A program made the translations under genes and the position numbers. From Bdellovibrionales bacterium GWB1_55_8 (lineage in GTDB: Bacteria; Bdellovibrionota; UBA1018): a DNA stretch of 34,348 nucleotides. The stretch's first letter is position 1. Each line of letters starts with the position of its first letter. Under the pieces are notes generated by a model. That model saw nothing but the letters and a program-made list of their open reading frames with translations, was not told where the DNA came from and did no database searches. Below, one piece after another: positions 8,314 to 15,873 of this stretch. The stretch spans positions 236 to 34,583 of the forward strand of contig MEPR01000065.1 in the NCBI GenBank assembly GCA_001769835.1, read 5' to 3'.

Positions 8314-9027
8314 ATGGAGAGCGAATCAAGGCCGGCCGTTGCCGTAAGCGCATGCCTTTTAGGTGAAAACGTCCGCTATGATGGAAGCCATAAGCTGGAC
8401 GCATGGATCACTGGCAGCCTGAGTTCATATGTGTCCCTGATTTCGTTCTGCCCCGAGATCAGGATGGGCCTGGGTTCCCCTCGACCCACCCTTCACCTCA
8501 CGGCCGAGAATCCTGTTCGGATGCTCGAGACCGCAACCGGAAGGGATGTTTCGAGTTTGGCGCACCAGGCGAGTGCGCAAATTTTCGCTGAGCTACGAAA
8601 CGCGCGTTGTGTGGCCGTGATTCTGAAAAGCCGGTCGCCTTCGTGCGGAATAGAGGTCTCAACTCGTGCAAACGCCAGCGAGCGCCCCGGATCATCACCC
8701 GGGATCTTTGCTGAAACGCTGCTTCATGCCTCCGGAATGCTTCTGGTCGAAGAGACGGCGCTTCAGACTGAAACGGCACGGCACGACTTCGTGGAGGCGG
8801 TGTTTGCACTGGAGCGTTTTCGATGCATGGAGACAGGTACCGCAGCGCTTCAGGCGTTTCACCGGAAGAATGAATACCTGCTCATGGCGAGGGACTCCAC
8901 TCTCTGCGCGCGTTTAGGGAAGGTCGCCGCCAATAGTGCTCGTCTGCCCGGTGTGGAAGTCATGCAGCAGTATCGCAAAGAACTTCTGAGCCTTTTCGAG
9001 AAGAACCTGCGTAATCAGGCGGCCTGA
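8314..9027 (+). CDS. DUF523 (TudS-like) protein with shortened DUF1722 tail
   Basis: A 237-residue protein. Residues 8-160 are DUF523, with the three conserved cysteines Cys14 (SACLLGENVRYDG), Cys46 (FCPE) and Cys111 (SPSCG). In the characterised member TudS, a thiouracil desulfidase, three such cysteines hold a [4Fe-4S] cluster. Residues about 175-237 match the start of DUF1722 (LQAFHRKNEYLLMARDSTL..LGKVAAN). The protein stops where that domain usually continues with its HxNxLxH region, so the C-terminal domain is about half-length. The 3' end overlaps sodB by 13 bases. A role in sulfur removal from nucleobases is possible but only inferred. Confidence 0.8.
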   Translation: MESESRPAVAVSACLLGENVRYDGSHKLDAWITGSLSSYVSLISFCPEIRMGLGSPRPTLHLTAENPVRMLETATGRDVSSLAHQASAQIFAELRNARCVAVILKSRSPSCGIEVSTRANASERPGSSPGIFAETLLHASGMLLVEETALQTETARHDFVEAVFALERFRCMETGTAALQAFHRKNEYLLMARDSTLCARLGKVAANSARLPGVEVMQQYRKELLSLFEKNLRNQAA

Positions 9028-9617
9028 GACCGCTCGGCTGCCTCATAGGTGGTCTGTACGAAATCCCAGTTCACCACGTTCCAGATGCTCTGGACAAAAC
9101 GGGCGCGATCATTTCGATAATCAATGTAATAGGCATGCTCCCAAACGTCGCAGACGAAAATTGGAATGTCGCCGTCTCGAAGCGGATTTTCCGCATTGGA
9201 CGTTGATTTCAACGCCAGTGAGCCATCTCGCTTGCGAACGAGCCACGCCCAGCCGGATCCGAATTGGTCTACCGCGATCGACTGAAATTTCTTCTTCATG
9301 TCTTCAAGCGAACCAAAGTCCCGTTTGATCGCGTCCAGTATGGGCCCATCGGGGCTTTTTTTGCTGTCACCAGTCAGGCAGTTCCAGAAAAAAGTGTGGT
9401 TCCATGCTTGGGCTGCATTGTTGAAAATTTTCCCATCGGATCTCAGAACGATTTCTTCCAGGGGCAGCTGCTCATATTCCGTGCCCTGAATGAGCGTATT
9501 CAGCTTGTCGAGATAAGCCTTGTGGTGTTTGCCCCAGTGGTATTCCAAAGTTTCAGCTGAGATGTGCGGCTCTAGCGCGTTCTTCGCGAATGGAAGTTCG
9601 GGTAATGAATGCTTCAT
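9015..9617 (-). CDS. sodB: Iron superoxide dismutase
   Basis: A 200-residue enzyme that converts superoxide to oxygen and hydrogen peroxide. The four metal ligands are visible: His27, His74, Asp157 and His161 (in DVWEHAYYIDYRN). The AAQAWNHTFFW and FGSGWAWL motifs are those of the iron rather than the manganese subgroup. There is no signal peptide, so it is cytoplasmic. A good AGGAG-like site lies upstream of the ATG. It converges on the DUF523 gene with a 13-base overlap. Confidence 0.96.
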   Translation of the reverse strand: MKHSLPELPFAKNALEPHISAETLEYHWGKHHKAYLDKLNTLIQGTEYEQLPLEEIVLRSDGKIFNNAAQAWNHTFFWNCLTGDSKKSPDGPILDAIKRDFGSLEDMKKKFQSIAVDQFGSGWAWLVRKRDGSLALKSTSNAENPLRDGDIPIFVCDVWEHAYYIDYRNDRARFVQSIWNVVNWDFVQTTYEAAERSQAA

Positions 9618-9749
9618 CTGGAAATCTCCTTAAACGCTGGGCTATTGCAAAAACCGGGCAGGTGAGCGCGCGTCAATTGCCCCCAACTTGCATTAAATCC
9701 GACTATGACCAGGCCATCATCAGCGTCGCGGCGTCATGGAAGAAAGAAG

Positions 9750-9923
9750 ATGAAGAGCGAGCGCGCCAGGCATCTTCGTTTGGTACCTCCTCCTCCGCCG
9801 CTCGAAGATACCCAGCGCGAGGCGGAGACTGAAAAACGTCCTGATGAGCACGGACATGAGCGGCAGGACGCTCCCGTCCTGACCAGTGATAAGCCGCATC
9901 GAAATCAGTCAGAGGCGGTCTGA
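9750..9923 (+). CDS. Possible small Pro/Glu-rich protein (57 aa)
   Basis: A weak candidate. The frame starting MKSERARHLRLVPPPPP gives 57 residues, hydrophilic and rich in Pro, Glu, Arg and His. A GGAAGAAAG stretch just before ATG 9750 could serve as a ribosome site. It ends one base before the PEBP gene on the other strand, consistent with the tight convergent junctions elsewhere in the window. No family is recognised. Without it, the 306 bases between sodB and the PEBP gene would hold no gene; the 132 bases from 9618 to 9749 show nothing I can identify beyond the sodB leader. Confidence 0.3.
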   Translation: MKSERARHLRLVPPPPPLEDTQREAETEKRPDEHGHERQDAPVLTSDKPHRNQSEAV

Positions 9924-10412
9924 TCAGGCGGCTTCGGCTTTCCGGCGTTCATACGTGCCCATTAGTTCAGCTTCAGTGATCACGTGACCCCTCATTGCGC
10001 GGAGTGCAGCGTCTTTGGTCGCGCCGGGAGGCAGATCCAGCGGCCTGTCGAGAGCGTAGAGCTTGAAGTAATACCGGTGGGTTCCGTGCTGGAGAGGCGG
10101 CATCGGGCCACCATAGCCGGTCGTGCCAAACGAATTCCGACCCTGGCGTGCTTTCAATGGCCGCTCGACGACCGGTTGGTTCGATAAGCCTTCGGGAATC
10201 CCGTTCGTCTGGGAGGGAGAGAGTGAATAGACGAGCCAGTGCACCCAGGGCTCCGGCTGCGGAGCATCAGGGTCCTCGCAAAGAAGCAAAAGTTCGGCGC
10301 AGCCTGCCGGAACGTCGCTCCATTTTAAAGCAGGGGAGATGTCTGCTCCTTCCCCGGAATGCTGCTTTGGAATTTTCTGACCGTTTCGAAACGCGGGACT
10401 GGATAAGATCAT
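9924..10412 (-). CDS. YbhB/YbcL-type PEBP (Raf kinase inhibitor-like) protein
   Basis: A 162-residue phosphatidylethanolamine-binding-protein family member. It has the anion-pocket signatures CEDPDAP followed by WVHWLVY, and YGGPMPPLQHGTHRYYFKLYALD. Bacterial PEBP proteins are small single-domain proteins of uncertain ligand. It lacks a signal peptide, so it is likely cytoplasmic. It lies 29 bases downstream of the OsmC gene on the same strand and probably shares its transcript, so it may also respond to the palindrome at 10870. A GCGGGA site precedes the ATG. Confidence 0.88.
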   Translation of the reverse strand: MILSSPAFRNGQKIPKQHSGEGADISPALKWSDVPAGCAELLLLCEDPDAPQPEPWVHWLVYSLSPSQTNGIPEGLSNQPVVERPLKARQGRNSFGTTGYGGPMPPLQHGTHRYYFKLYALDRPLDLPPGATKDAALRAMRGHVITEAELMGTYERRKAEAA

Positions 10413-10441
10413 GTCCCGCTTTTTAGCAAAATTGCCGCCAA

Positions 10442-10840
10442 TCAGCTGTTTCGCGTCGTGGTGATCTCGAATTCCGGAGGTTGGGCGATCGTCTTTTTCA
10501 CGAGGCAGAGGTTTGCCGCGTTGATCAGACTTTCGCGATATTGTTCCGGGAAATCCCTGGGGATCTTGATTTCGAGCGAGATTTTTCCCATCAGGCGTGT
10601 TTCCGGATTGGGCACCATGCGCTGGATGATCTCAAGTCCTTCGGTCGGCAAGCCCCGCTTTTGAGCGAAAGCCAGCACATAGATTCCCGCGCAGGTGCCG
10701 ATTGACGCGAGGAACAGGTCAAACGGAGCGGGTGCGCTGCCATCGCCGCCTCCTTGTACCGGTTGATCCGTGGCGATCGTGTGCTCGCCGTATTCCGCGT
10801 AAACTTTACGGTTGCCTGGGAAAGTTATTTTCATCTCCAT
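10442..10840 (-). CDS. OsmC/YhfA-family thiol peroxidase
   Basis: A 132-residue OsmC-superfamily protein with the two family cysteines Cys50 (FLASIGTCAG) and Cys112 (NLCLVKKT). These form the peroxidatic/resolving pair in OsmC and Ohr. Proteins of this type reduce organic hydroperoxides, and some act on sulfane sulfur. AAGGAG six bases before the ATG fixes the start. It is divergent from an ArsR-family regulator gene, and a perfect inverted repeat lies between them. Control by that regulator is inferred from the layout. The YbhB-type gene follows in the same direction. Confidence 0.88.
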   Translation of the reverse strand: MEMKITFPGNRKVYAEYGEHTIATDQPVQGGGDGSAPAPFDLFLASIGTCAGIYVLAFAQKRGLPTEGLEIIQRMVPNPETRLMGKISLEIKIPRDFPEQYRESLINAANLCLVKKTIAQPPEFEITTTRNS

Positions 10841-10869
10841 TGAATGCTCCTTCTTTCGTGTTGTCGAAG

Positions 10870-10899
10870 TATATTAGATTATGCTAATAATCTAATATA
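10870..10899. promoter_or_regulatory. Perfect 12-6-12 palindrome, likely ArsR-family operator
   Basis: TATATTAGATTA (10870-10881) and TAATCTAATATA (10888-10899) are exact inverted repeats around the 6-base spacer TGCTAA. The site is very AT-rich in a GC-rich neighbourhood. It is 30 bases from the OsmC-type start and 32 bases from the likely regulator start. AT-rich palindromes in this position are normal operators for ArsR/SmtB repressors, including the BigR/SqrR group. The right half also resembles a -10 element, so binding would block transcription in one or both directions. Confidence 0.8.
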
Positions 10900-10931
10900 G
10901 TCGTCGGAACATGTCAATGGGAGGCCCATCG

Positions 10932-11282
10932 ATGGCCAAAGAGTTCAAAAATCTGCTGGGAAGAGCAAGAGAGTCATCAGAGCTGCTGAAAGCGCTTTCT
11001 CATGAACTCAGGCTGATGGCGCTCTGTTTTATCAGCACGGGCGAGCGGACAGTCCAAGAGCTCGAGTCGTTACTTGAGACGTCGCAGAGCAATCTCTCGC
11101 AGCACCTGGCGAAACTCAGAAGCTGGGGTGTTCTGGAGGCCAGAAAGGACGGCAATCAGGTTTTCTACCGCATCAAAGATCGTCGCGTTTTACACCTGAT
11201 CGAATCCCTGGAGAGCGCCGTGTGCAGCGACAATCTTAAATCAGGAAAACGATTAGTTGAAAATCGCAAAAGGGCCCCTTAA
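10932..11282 (+). CDS. ArsR-family repressor, SqrR/BigR-like persulfide sensor type
   Basis: A 116-residue winged-helix repressor. The recognition helix region reads LLETSQSNLSQHLAKLRSWG and is followed by the wing GNQVFYRIKD. Two cysteines are present, Cys32 (LMALCF, helix 2) and Cys98 (near the end, LESAVC). In SqrR, BigR and YgaV, cysteines at these two places form a tetrasulfide or disulfide when reactive sulfur is present, which releases DNA. It lacks the ELCVCDL arsenic site. ATG 10932 is preferred to ATG 10911, because GGGAGG lies 7 bases before it. It probably represses itself and the OsmC-type gene. The specific ligand is inferred. Confidence 0.82.
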   Translation: MAKEFKNLLGRARESSELLKALSHELRLMALCFISTGERTVQELESLLETSQSNLSQHLAKLRSWGVLEARKDGNQVFYRIKDRRVLHLIESLESAVCSDNLKSGKRLVENRKRAP

Positions 11283-11329
11283 AGTAATAGTACTGAACAG
11301 TAAAAAAGATCAGGGCGGGGGCTGCCACT

Positions 11330-12196
11330 ATGAGAACGTTGAAAACATTGAGAAGCATTCGGTCCTGTCATTCCGGTTTTACGCTTGTGGAAATCATGGT
11401 GGCCATGGGCATCGGGGCGGTTCTTATGCTCGCCATGGCTGAAATGATGACCGGGATGAACAAGGGTCAGAAGAACGTGGCGTTGACCATGGATTACAAT
11501 AGCTTGATTTCCACGATTTCCCTGACACTCCTGAATGACCAGGCATGCAAAACGAGTCTGCTTGGGCAGCCATTTAATGCTTCCGGTGACCAGCCCGTTG
11601 TCATGCAACCACCTGGGAGTCCGGAGATTCGGACCGGGGCTGTGGTATCAGGATGGCTGATTAACAGCTTATCATTGGCTAATAACGCGCTAGTGGCAAC
11701 GCTGGGAACCGATAAACAGTATCTCGCCACGTTGACTTTGCGGGCGCAAAAACAAAATGCAGCCACCAGTGTCGGGGCTGCATCAAAGGCTCCCGCTGCT
11801 TTCGCCGTCTATGTGCTTGTTGACAGCAGTAACCGGATCAAAGAATGCTATTCCAAGGACGGAACGGCGGTGCAGGCCTGCACGGCGCAAGGTGGAACGT
11901 ACACTCCAGGCGCTACGCCTCTTTGTCAGATGCCGGCACGGAGCTGTCCGAACGGTCAGGTTTTGACGGGGTTGAATTCTGACGGCAGTTTGCAGTGCGC
12001 CGTGTTTCCGATCACCTGTCCTTGTGGAACGTGTTGGGTGAAGTCGTCAGGGCATTTCGGAACTGGTACGGCCAATCCCTCTGTATGCACGCACGGGACA
12101 ACTGATACTGCGTTCCCCTCTACCGAGATTTGTACTCCGAACGGCTGGACTATGCTCTCAGCCGCCGGTAGCACTGGGTGTGACACCTCGTCTTAA
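11330..12196 (+). CDS. Type IV pilin-like (pseudopilin) protein, cysteine-rich
   Basis: A 288-residue protein with a class III signal: a basic leader, SG|FTLVEIMVAMG with cleavage after Gly16, and Glu21 as the conserved Glu5 of the mature protein. A hydrophobic helix follows. The C-terminal third is rich in Cys, Gly and Thr, with CPNGQVLTGLNSDGSLQC and CPCGTCW, which suggests disulfide-bonded structure outside the cell. It would be processed by a prepilin peptidase and assembled by a type IV pilus or type II secretion machine. None of that machinery is in the window, so it is an isolated minor-pilin candidate. The SDR gene follows after 11 bases. Confidence 0.82.
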   Translation: MRTLKTLRSIRSCHSGFTLVEIMVAMGIGAVLMLAMAEMMTGMNKGQKNVALTMDYNSLISTISLTLLNDQACKTSLLGQPFNASGDQPVVMQPPGSPEIRTGAVVSGWLINSLSLANNALVATLGTDKQYLATLTLRAQKQNAATSVGAASKAPAAFAVYVLVDSSNRIKECYSKDGTAVQACTAQGGTYTPGATPLCQMPARSCPNGQVLTGLNSDGSLQCAVFPITCPCGTCWVKSSGHFGTGTANPSVCTHGTTDTAFPSTEICTPNGWTMLSAAGSTGCDTSS

Positions 12197-12207
12197 CGGA
12201 CCTCTCT

Positions 12208-12981
12208 GTGTCGATATTAATCACGGGTGCATCTAGCGGGATTGGTGCAGCGTGCGCTCGGGCTTTGGCTCCTTTGTGTGCGAGTCGCAACTGGCGGCTT
12301 ATTCTCTTGGCCCGGAGGCTCGATCGTCTGCAGGCGCTCGCGACAGAGTTGTCGGCTCAAAACGGAGTCACTTCCCATTGTTTTGAGTCGGACATCAGGG
12401 ACCGGCTTTCTCTCGAAACCCTTTTCTCCCGGTCAGAGGAAATCTTTTCAGATACTAAAGTACTTGTGAACAGCGCTGGTTTAGCCAAGGGGCTCGACCC
12501 CATCCAACGTGGCAAGGTCGACGATTGGGATGAGATGATCGATACCAATCTCAAGGGATTGCTTTACGTGACCAAAAGCCTATTGCCACATCTTTTAAGA
12601 AATTCAGCGTCTGGAGCTGTTTGTCACATCGTTAATATCGGTTCCTCCGCCGGGCATTGGGTTTATCGCAAAGGAAATATTTATTGCGCGACAAAGGCTG
12701 CTGTTCACGCGTTTTCTGAGTCGCTCCGTTTGGATCTTCATGGCTCGGGAATCCGTGTGACCGAAATCGTCCCGGGTATTGTTAAAACGGAAGCTTCCAA
12801 GGTTCGATTCGGGGATGAAGAGAGAGCTGAGGCGACCTATGCTGGAATGGTTCCGCTGAGCGCGCAGGATGTCGCGGATGCGGTGCTTTGGTCAGTTTCC
12901 CGTCCTGCACATGTAAATGTTCAAGAGCTTGTGATCTTTCCCACTGCACAGTCTGCCGTCGGCATGGTCAGCCGGATTTGA
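12208..12981 (+). CDS. Short-chain dehydrogenase/reductase (YdfG-like)
   Basis: A 257-residue classical SDR using NAD(P). The cofactor motif TGASSGIG is at 6-13, NSAG at 88-91, structural Asn114, and the catalytic Ser146/147, Tyr159 and Lys163 are all present (YCATK). LARR after the second strand suggests NADP preference. The PGIVKTE stretch and overall length fit the YdfG/serine 3-dehydrogenase-like group more than FabG. The start is GTG 12208. It shares direction with the pilin gene and converges on the MBOAT gene with only 4 bases between. A link to the acyl-chain operon opposite is possible but not shown. Confidence 0.9.
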   Translation: MSILITGASSGIGAACARALAPLCASRNWRLILLARRLDRLQALATELSAQNGVTSHCFESDIRDRLSLETLFSRSEEIFSDTKVLVNSAGLAKGLDPIQRGKVDDWDEMIDTNLKGLLYVTKSLLPHLLRNSASGAVCHIVNIGSSAGHWVYRKGNIYCATKAAVHAFSESLRLDLHGSGIRVTEIVPGIVKTEASKVRFGDEERAEATYAGMVPLSAQDVADAVLWSVSRPAHVNVQELVIFPTAQSAVGMVSRI

Positions 12982-12985
12982 GGCA

Positions 12986-14452
12986 TCAGGGGATCACTAA
13001 GCTTCGCATGAAGTCGAAATAACGTGTCCAGGATCCCGCGGAAATGATCTGGGACACGCGCCAGACTGCGGAAAACAGGATCAGGTATCCCAGGTTCATC
13101 AGACCGGTGCGCGCCCAGTGTCTGGAAATCCGAGTTTCACCTCGGCGCTTGAGAACTGCTGACGCAGCCAGGATGATGCCCAATATGAAATAATAACCGG
13201 TTTTCGGCGTGTAGATTTCAACTGCAGCTTCAGGTCCGACGTTGAGCCCTATGGGCAGAAAACCGCGGAAAACGTGGTAAATTGAACCGAAGAAAGCCAC
13301 TCCCAGGCTCACTGCAAGAAAAAGTCGCGCTTTGTACCACGGAATCCAGCGCAAAAACGAAAAAAGTGGATCAACTGCAACGCGCATCAGCAGCTGATTG
13401 TAATAGTAAAACCATCTCCCGAAAAACTGAGCGAAACTTCTGGCGGAGAAGGGCTGATAGACATTTCGGAACAGATCAAAACCGCACATGCGGGCCATGG
13501 CTACTGAAATGCCATAGCCGACGACCTGCCATTGCACCAAATGCACAACGAAAACGTAAACGGTCGCAAACCAGCGGAAAACGAACTCAGCTGGTTCGTT
13601 GGAATTGCCTGCGGGCCTGAACTGGCGTATCGCCTGGATTGCCGCGCCCGCAGTGGACGGCGCTTCCAGCCACGAGGAAAGATTTCTCATGAGGATCATG
13701 ATCAGAAGGCTGGTGGCGAGGAGTTGCAGCCCCTTGAGGCGGACCATGGCGAATTCGGTGTCATCACACGCTTCTCGCTCTTGAAGCTGAAATGGGCTCC
13801 CCGGAATGGGAGCAGGGGAACTGCCGCTGTTCCAGAACGGAAGGATTGCGCTCAGTCGAACCCATCGAGAACCTCCGCGCATTTTACCCTCATCAGCCAG
13901 GGCAAGGACGATAAACCAGAACCAATGCAAAGCCGCATAGAATGCCAGCCAGAGAGGAACGGCCAGGGGGTTGTTTCCCAGGGCTCGGATGGAGAAATAT
14001 GCGCCGCTAAATAATCCAGTGACAGTCCAGAAGGAGTGAGTTCGGATTTTACTTGAACGCTTAGCAAGCCAAAATAGGGGCGGAAGGAAGCAGAACGCGA
14101 TGGAAACTGCGCCAATCCGCAATGGCCACGGGAATGTGCTCTCGATCCGGAACCCGTGATCCTGAAGAAACGGAAGTATCGCGTCCCACCCCATGGTCGG
14201 ACCGACGACCCAACCTGCTGCGGTCATTAGCGTCAGCAGCTGCCATCGCAGCTTGGGCATAAACGTGATCACGGCAATGCCGGAGCCCCAGATCCACCAC
14301 CGCATGTCGCCCGATAGCCATAGCCCCACTGCAAAAAGCGCCGCCATCGCCGCTTTCCCGGTGAGTGATTGAGCGAAATAGGTCAACACTGGGGCCCGGA
14401 GGAACTTGCTCGGATTCCTCCATCCGATACTAGCCGAGTTTTCCACGTACAA
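12986..14452 (-). CDS. MBOAT-like membrane acyltransferase
   Basis: About 488 residues, strongly hydrophobic with roughly ten membrane segments. Residues 331-346 read VYQPFSARSFAQFFGRW, resembling the MBOAT signature (P-x-x-A-x-S-x-x-x-F-W-x-R-W). His393 in GSIYHVFRG sits where the catalytic MBOAT histidine occurs (WHG). MBOAT enzymes such as DltB and AlgI move acyl groups across or at the membrane, and DltB takes its group from a carrier protein. The start is TTG 14452 or GTG 14446; both lie inside the end of the acyl carrier gene. It is the last gene of the KS-ACP operon. The family call is moderate because similarity is limited to these motifs. Confidence 0.65.
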   Translation of the reverse strand: MYVENSASIGWRNPSKFLRAPVLTYFAQSLTGKAAMAALFAVGLWLSGDMRWWIWGSGIAVITFMPKLRWQLLTLMTAAGWVVGPTMGWDAILPFLQDHGFRIESTFPWPLRIGAVSIAFCFLPPLFWLAKRSSKIRTHSFWTVTGLFSGAYFSIRALGNNPLAVPLWLAFYAALHWFWFIVLALADEGKMRGGSRWVRLSAILPFWNSGSSPAPIPGSPFQLQEREACDDTEFAMVRLKGLQLLATSLLIMILMRNLSSWLEAPSTAGAAIQAIRQFRPAGNSNEPAEFVFRWFATVYVFVVHLVQWQVVGYGISVAMARMCGFDLFRNVYQPFSARSFAQFFGRWFYYYNQLLMRVAVDPLFSFLRWIPWYKARLFLAVSLGVAFFGSIYHVFRGFLPIGLNVGPEAAVEIYTPKTGYYFILGIILAASAVLKRRGETRISRHWARTGLMNLGYLILFSAVWRVSQIISAGSWTRYFDFMRSLVIP

Positions 14453-14693
14453 GTTCCGTCACCTCTGACACGGTCGCCTGGCCAGGATTCTTTCCGAGTA
14501 CTTCGATAAAATCCGATCGCTTCAGCTTGATCTGAAACTGCCTTTCAAGAAGAAAGATGAGTTCCATCAGATCAATGGAGTCGAGTCCCAGGTGGTCGCG
14601 CAGCACCTGGCTTTTCTGAACTTGCGAAACGTGAATCGCTGCAGTCTCGGCGACCGCTCTGCGTACGCTCAATTCCAGATCCGAGTCATTCAT
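14430..14693 (-). CDS. Acyl carrier protein
   Basis: An 87-residue ACP. The phosphopantetheine attachment serine is in LGLDSIDLMELIF, and the surrounding four-helix pattern and length are normal. A phosphopantetheinyl transferase encoded elsewhere would be needed to activate it. It overlaps the ketosynthase gene by 8 bases upstream and the MBOAT gene by about 23 bases downstream. It is therefore translationally tied to both and is likely their dedicated carrier rather than the housekeeping AcpP. Confidence 0.93.
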   Translation of the reverse strand: MNDSDLELSVRRAVAETAAIHVSQVQKSQVLRDHLGLDSIDLMELIFLLERQFQIKLKRSDFIEVLGKNPGQATVSEVTELVRGKLG

Positions 14694-15873
14694 CGAGACT
14701 ATCTCCTTTTTCCAAAACCATACACGCGTTCTGTCCGCCGAAGCCGAATGAATTCTTTAGGATATACCGGAGCGGCAGGTGGCGATTTTTCAAGACGTGA
14801 TTGAGCTTGCAGTCGCTGGCGACATCAACGAGGTTGAGTGTGGGGTGCAGCTTCTGCTGAGTCAAGCAAGAGACCACCGCAATGGTTTCCACCGCGCCAG
14901 AAGCCGCCAGTAAATGTCCTGTGAATGGTTTGGTGGCAAATACAGGAGTTTCGTGCGAGACGCCGTCCAGCAGCCGGCGAATGGCAGCTGCCTCGGCTGA
15001 ATCATTTTTCAGGGTTCCGGTTGCGTGAGCGTTGATAGCGGAAAGATCTTCCGGATTAATCCGCGCGTCTTTCAGGGCCGCATTCATTGCGCTTAAGGCG
15101 CCCGCACCATCGGGACAAGGATCGCTGACGTGATAGGCATCCAGGCTGCTTCCGAACCCGCAAATTCTCGCCAGTACAGGAGCATTCCGTGCTCGCGCCG
15201 AGCTTTCGCGTTCGAGGATCAGAAATCCCGCTCCTTCACCTAGGATCATTCCTGTCCGATTCCTGTCGAAGGGTCGGCATGCGGTTTCGGCCGCGCAGTT
15301 GGCGTCAGTATTCAAAGCTCCCATAAGTGCGTAGGTGAGGAGCCATTCCGGCGATACGCAAGAACTTGTTCCGCCCGCGATGGCGACATCGATTTCCCCA
15401 TCGGCCACGGCCCGGGCAGCTGTCCCGATTGCCACGGTGCTTGCCGTGCACGCCGCTGTGTATATCCATGGGGAAGCCTGAATTCCCGCTGCTTTTGAAA
15501 TCTGCTGAGCGCATTCATCAGGTCCGATCGTGATGAAGTTTGCCGAAACCATTTCTGGAAACGAAACGAAGTTATGCTTGAGCCCCAGGCTCAGGACAGT
15601 CACTTTCTCTCTCGGAACCCCGTTTTCTCCGAACGATTGCGCGATTGCTTCAGTTATGGCGCGAGCAGCGTAAGCCACTTTTCTATCGGGATACGTAAAA
15701 GGACCGAAGTTCCGAATCTCGGCAGCGGATTTTACGGGAAAACCCTTTGTATTGAACAAAGTGATCGGGTGGATGCCGGCTTTCGGGGCGAACAAGCTGT
15801 CGGCAAACTCATTCACGCAGTTGCCGATCGCGCTTACGATGCCCAGACCGGTTATGGCTACGCGTTGTCTCAT
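14686..15873 (-). CDS. Beta-ketoacyl synthase (FabF/KAS II-like), intact active site
   Basis: A 395-residue condensing enzyme with the full triad: Cys142 (TAACTASTVAIG), His283 (NAHATGTLKND) and His320 (KPFTGHLLAASGA), plus the family lysine at 315. It would extend an ACP-bound acyl chain by two carbons. The CTAS nucleophile context differs from the CSS/CAS of most FabF. ATG at 15873 shares ATGA with the preceding ketosynthase-like gene, and the ACP gene begins in its last codons. The pairing with an inactive homologue is like type II polyketide and aryl-polyene KS/CLF systems. Confidence 0.92.
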   Translation of the reverse strand: MRQRVAITGLGIVSAIGNCVNEFADSLFAPKAGIHPITLFNTKGFPVKSAAEIRNFGPFTYPDRKVAYAARAITEAIAQSFGENGVPREKVTVLSLGLKHNFVSFPEMVSANFITIGPDECAQQISKAAGIQASPWIYTAACTASTVAIGTAARAVADGEIDVAIAGGTSSCVSPEWLLTYALMGALNTDANCAAETACRPFDRNRTGMILGEGAGFLILERESSARARNAPVLARICGFGSSLDAYHVSDPCPDGAGALSAMNAALKDARINPEDLSAINAHATGTLKNDSAEAAAIRRLLDGVSHETPVFATKPFTGHLLAASGAVETIAVVSCLTQQKLHPTLNLVDVASDCKLNHVLKNRHLPLRYILKNSFGFGGQNACMVLEKGDSLDE

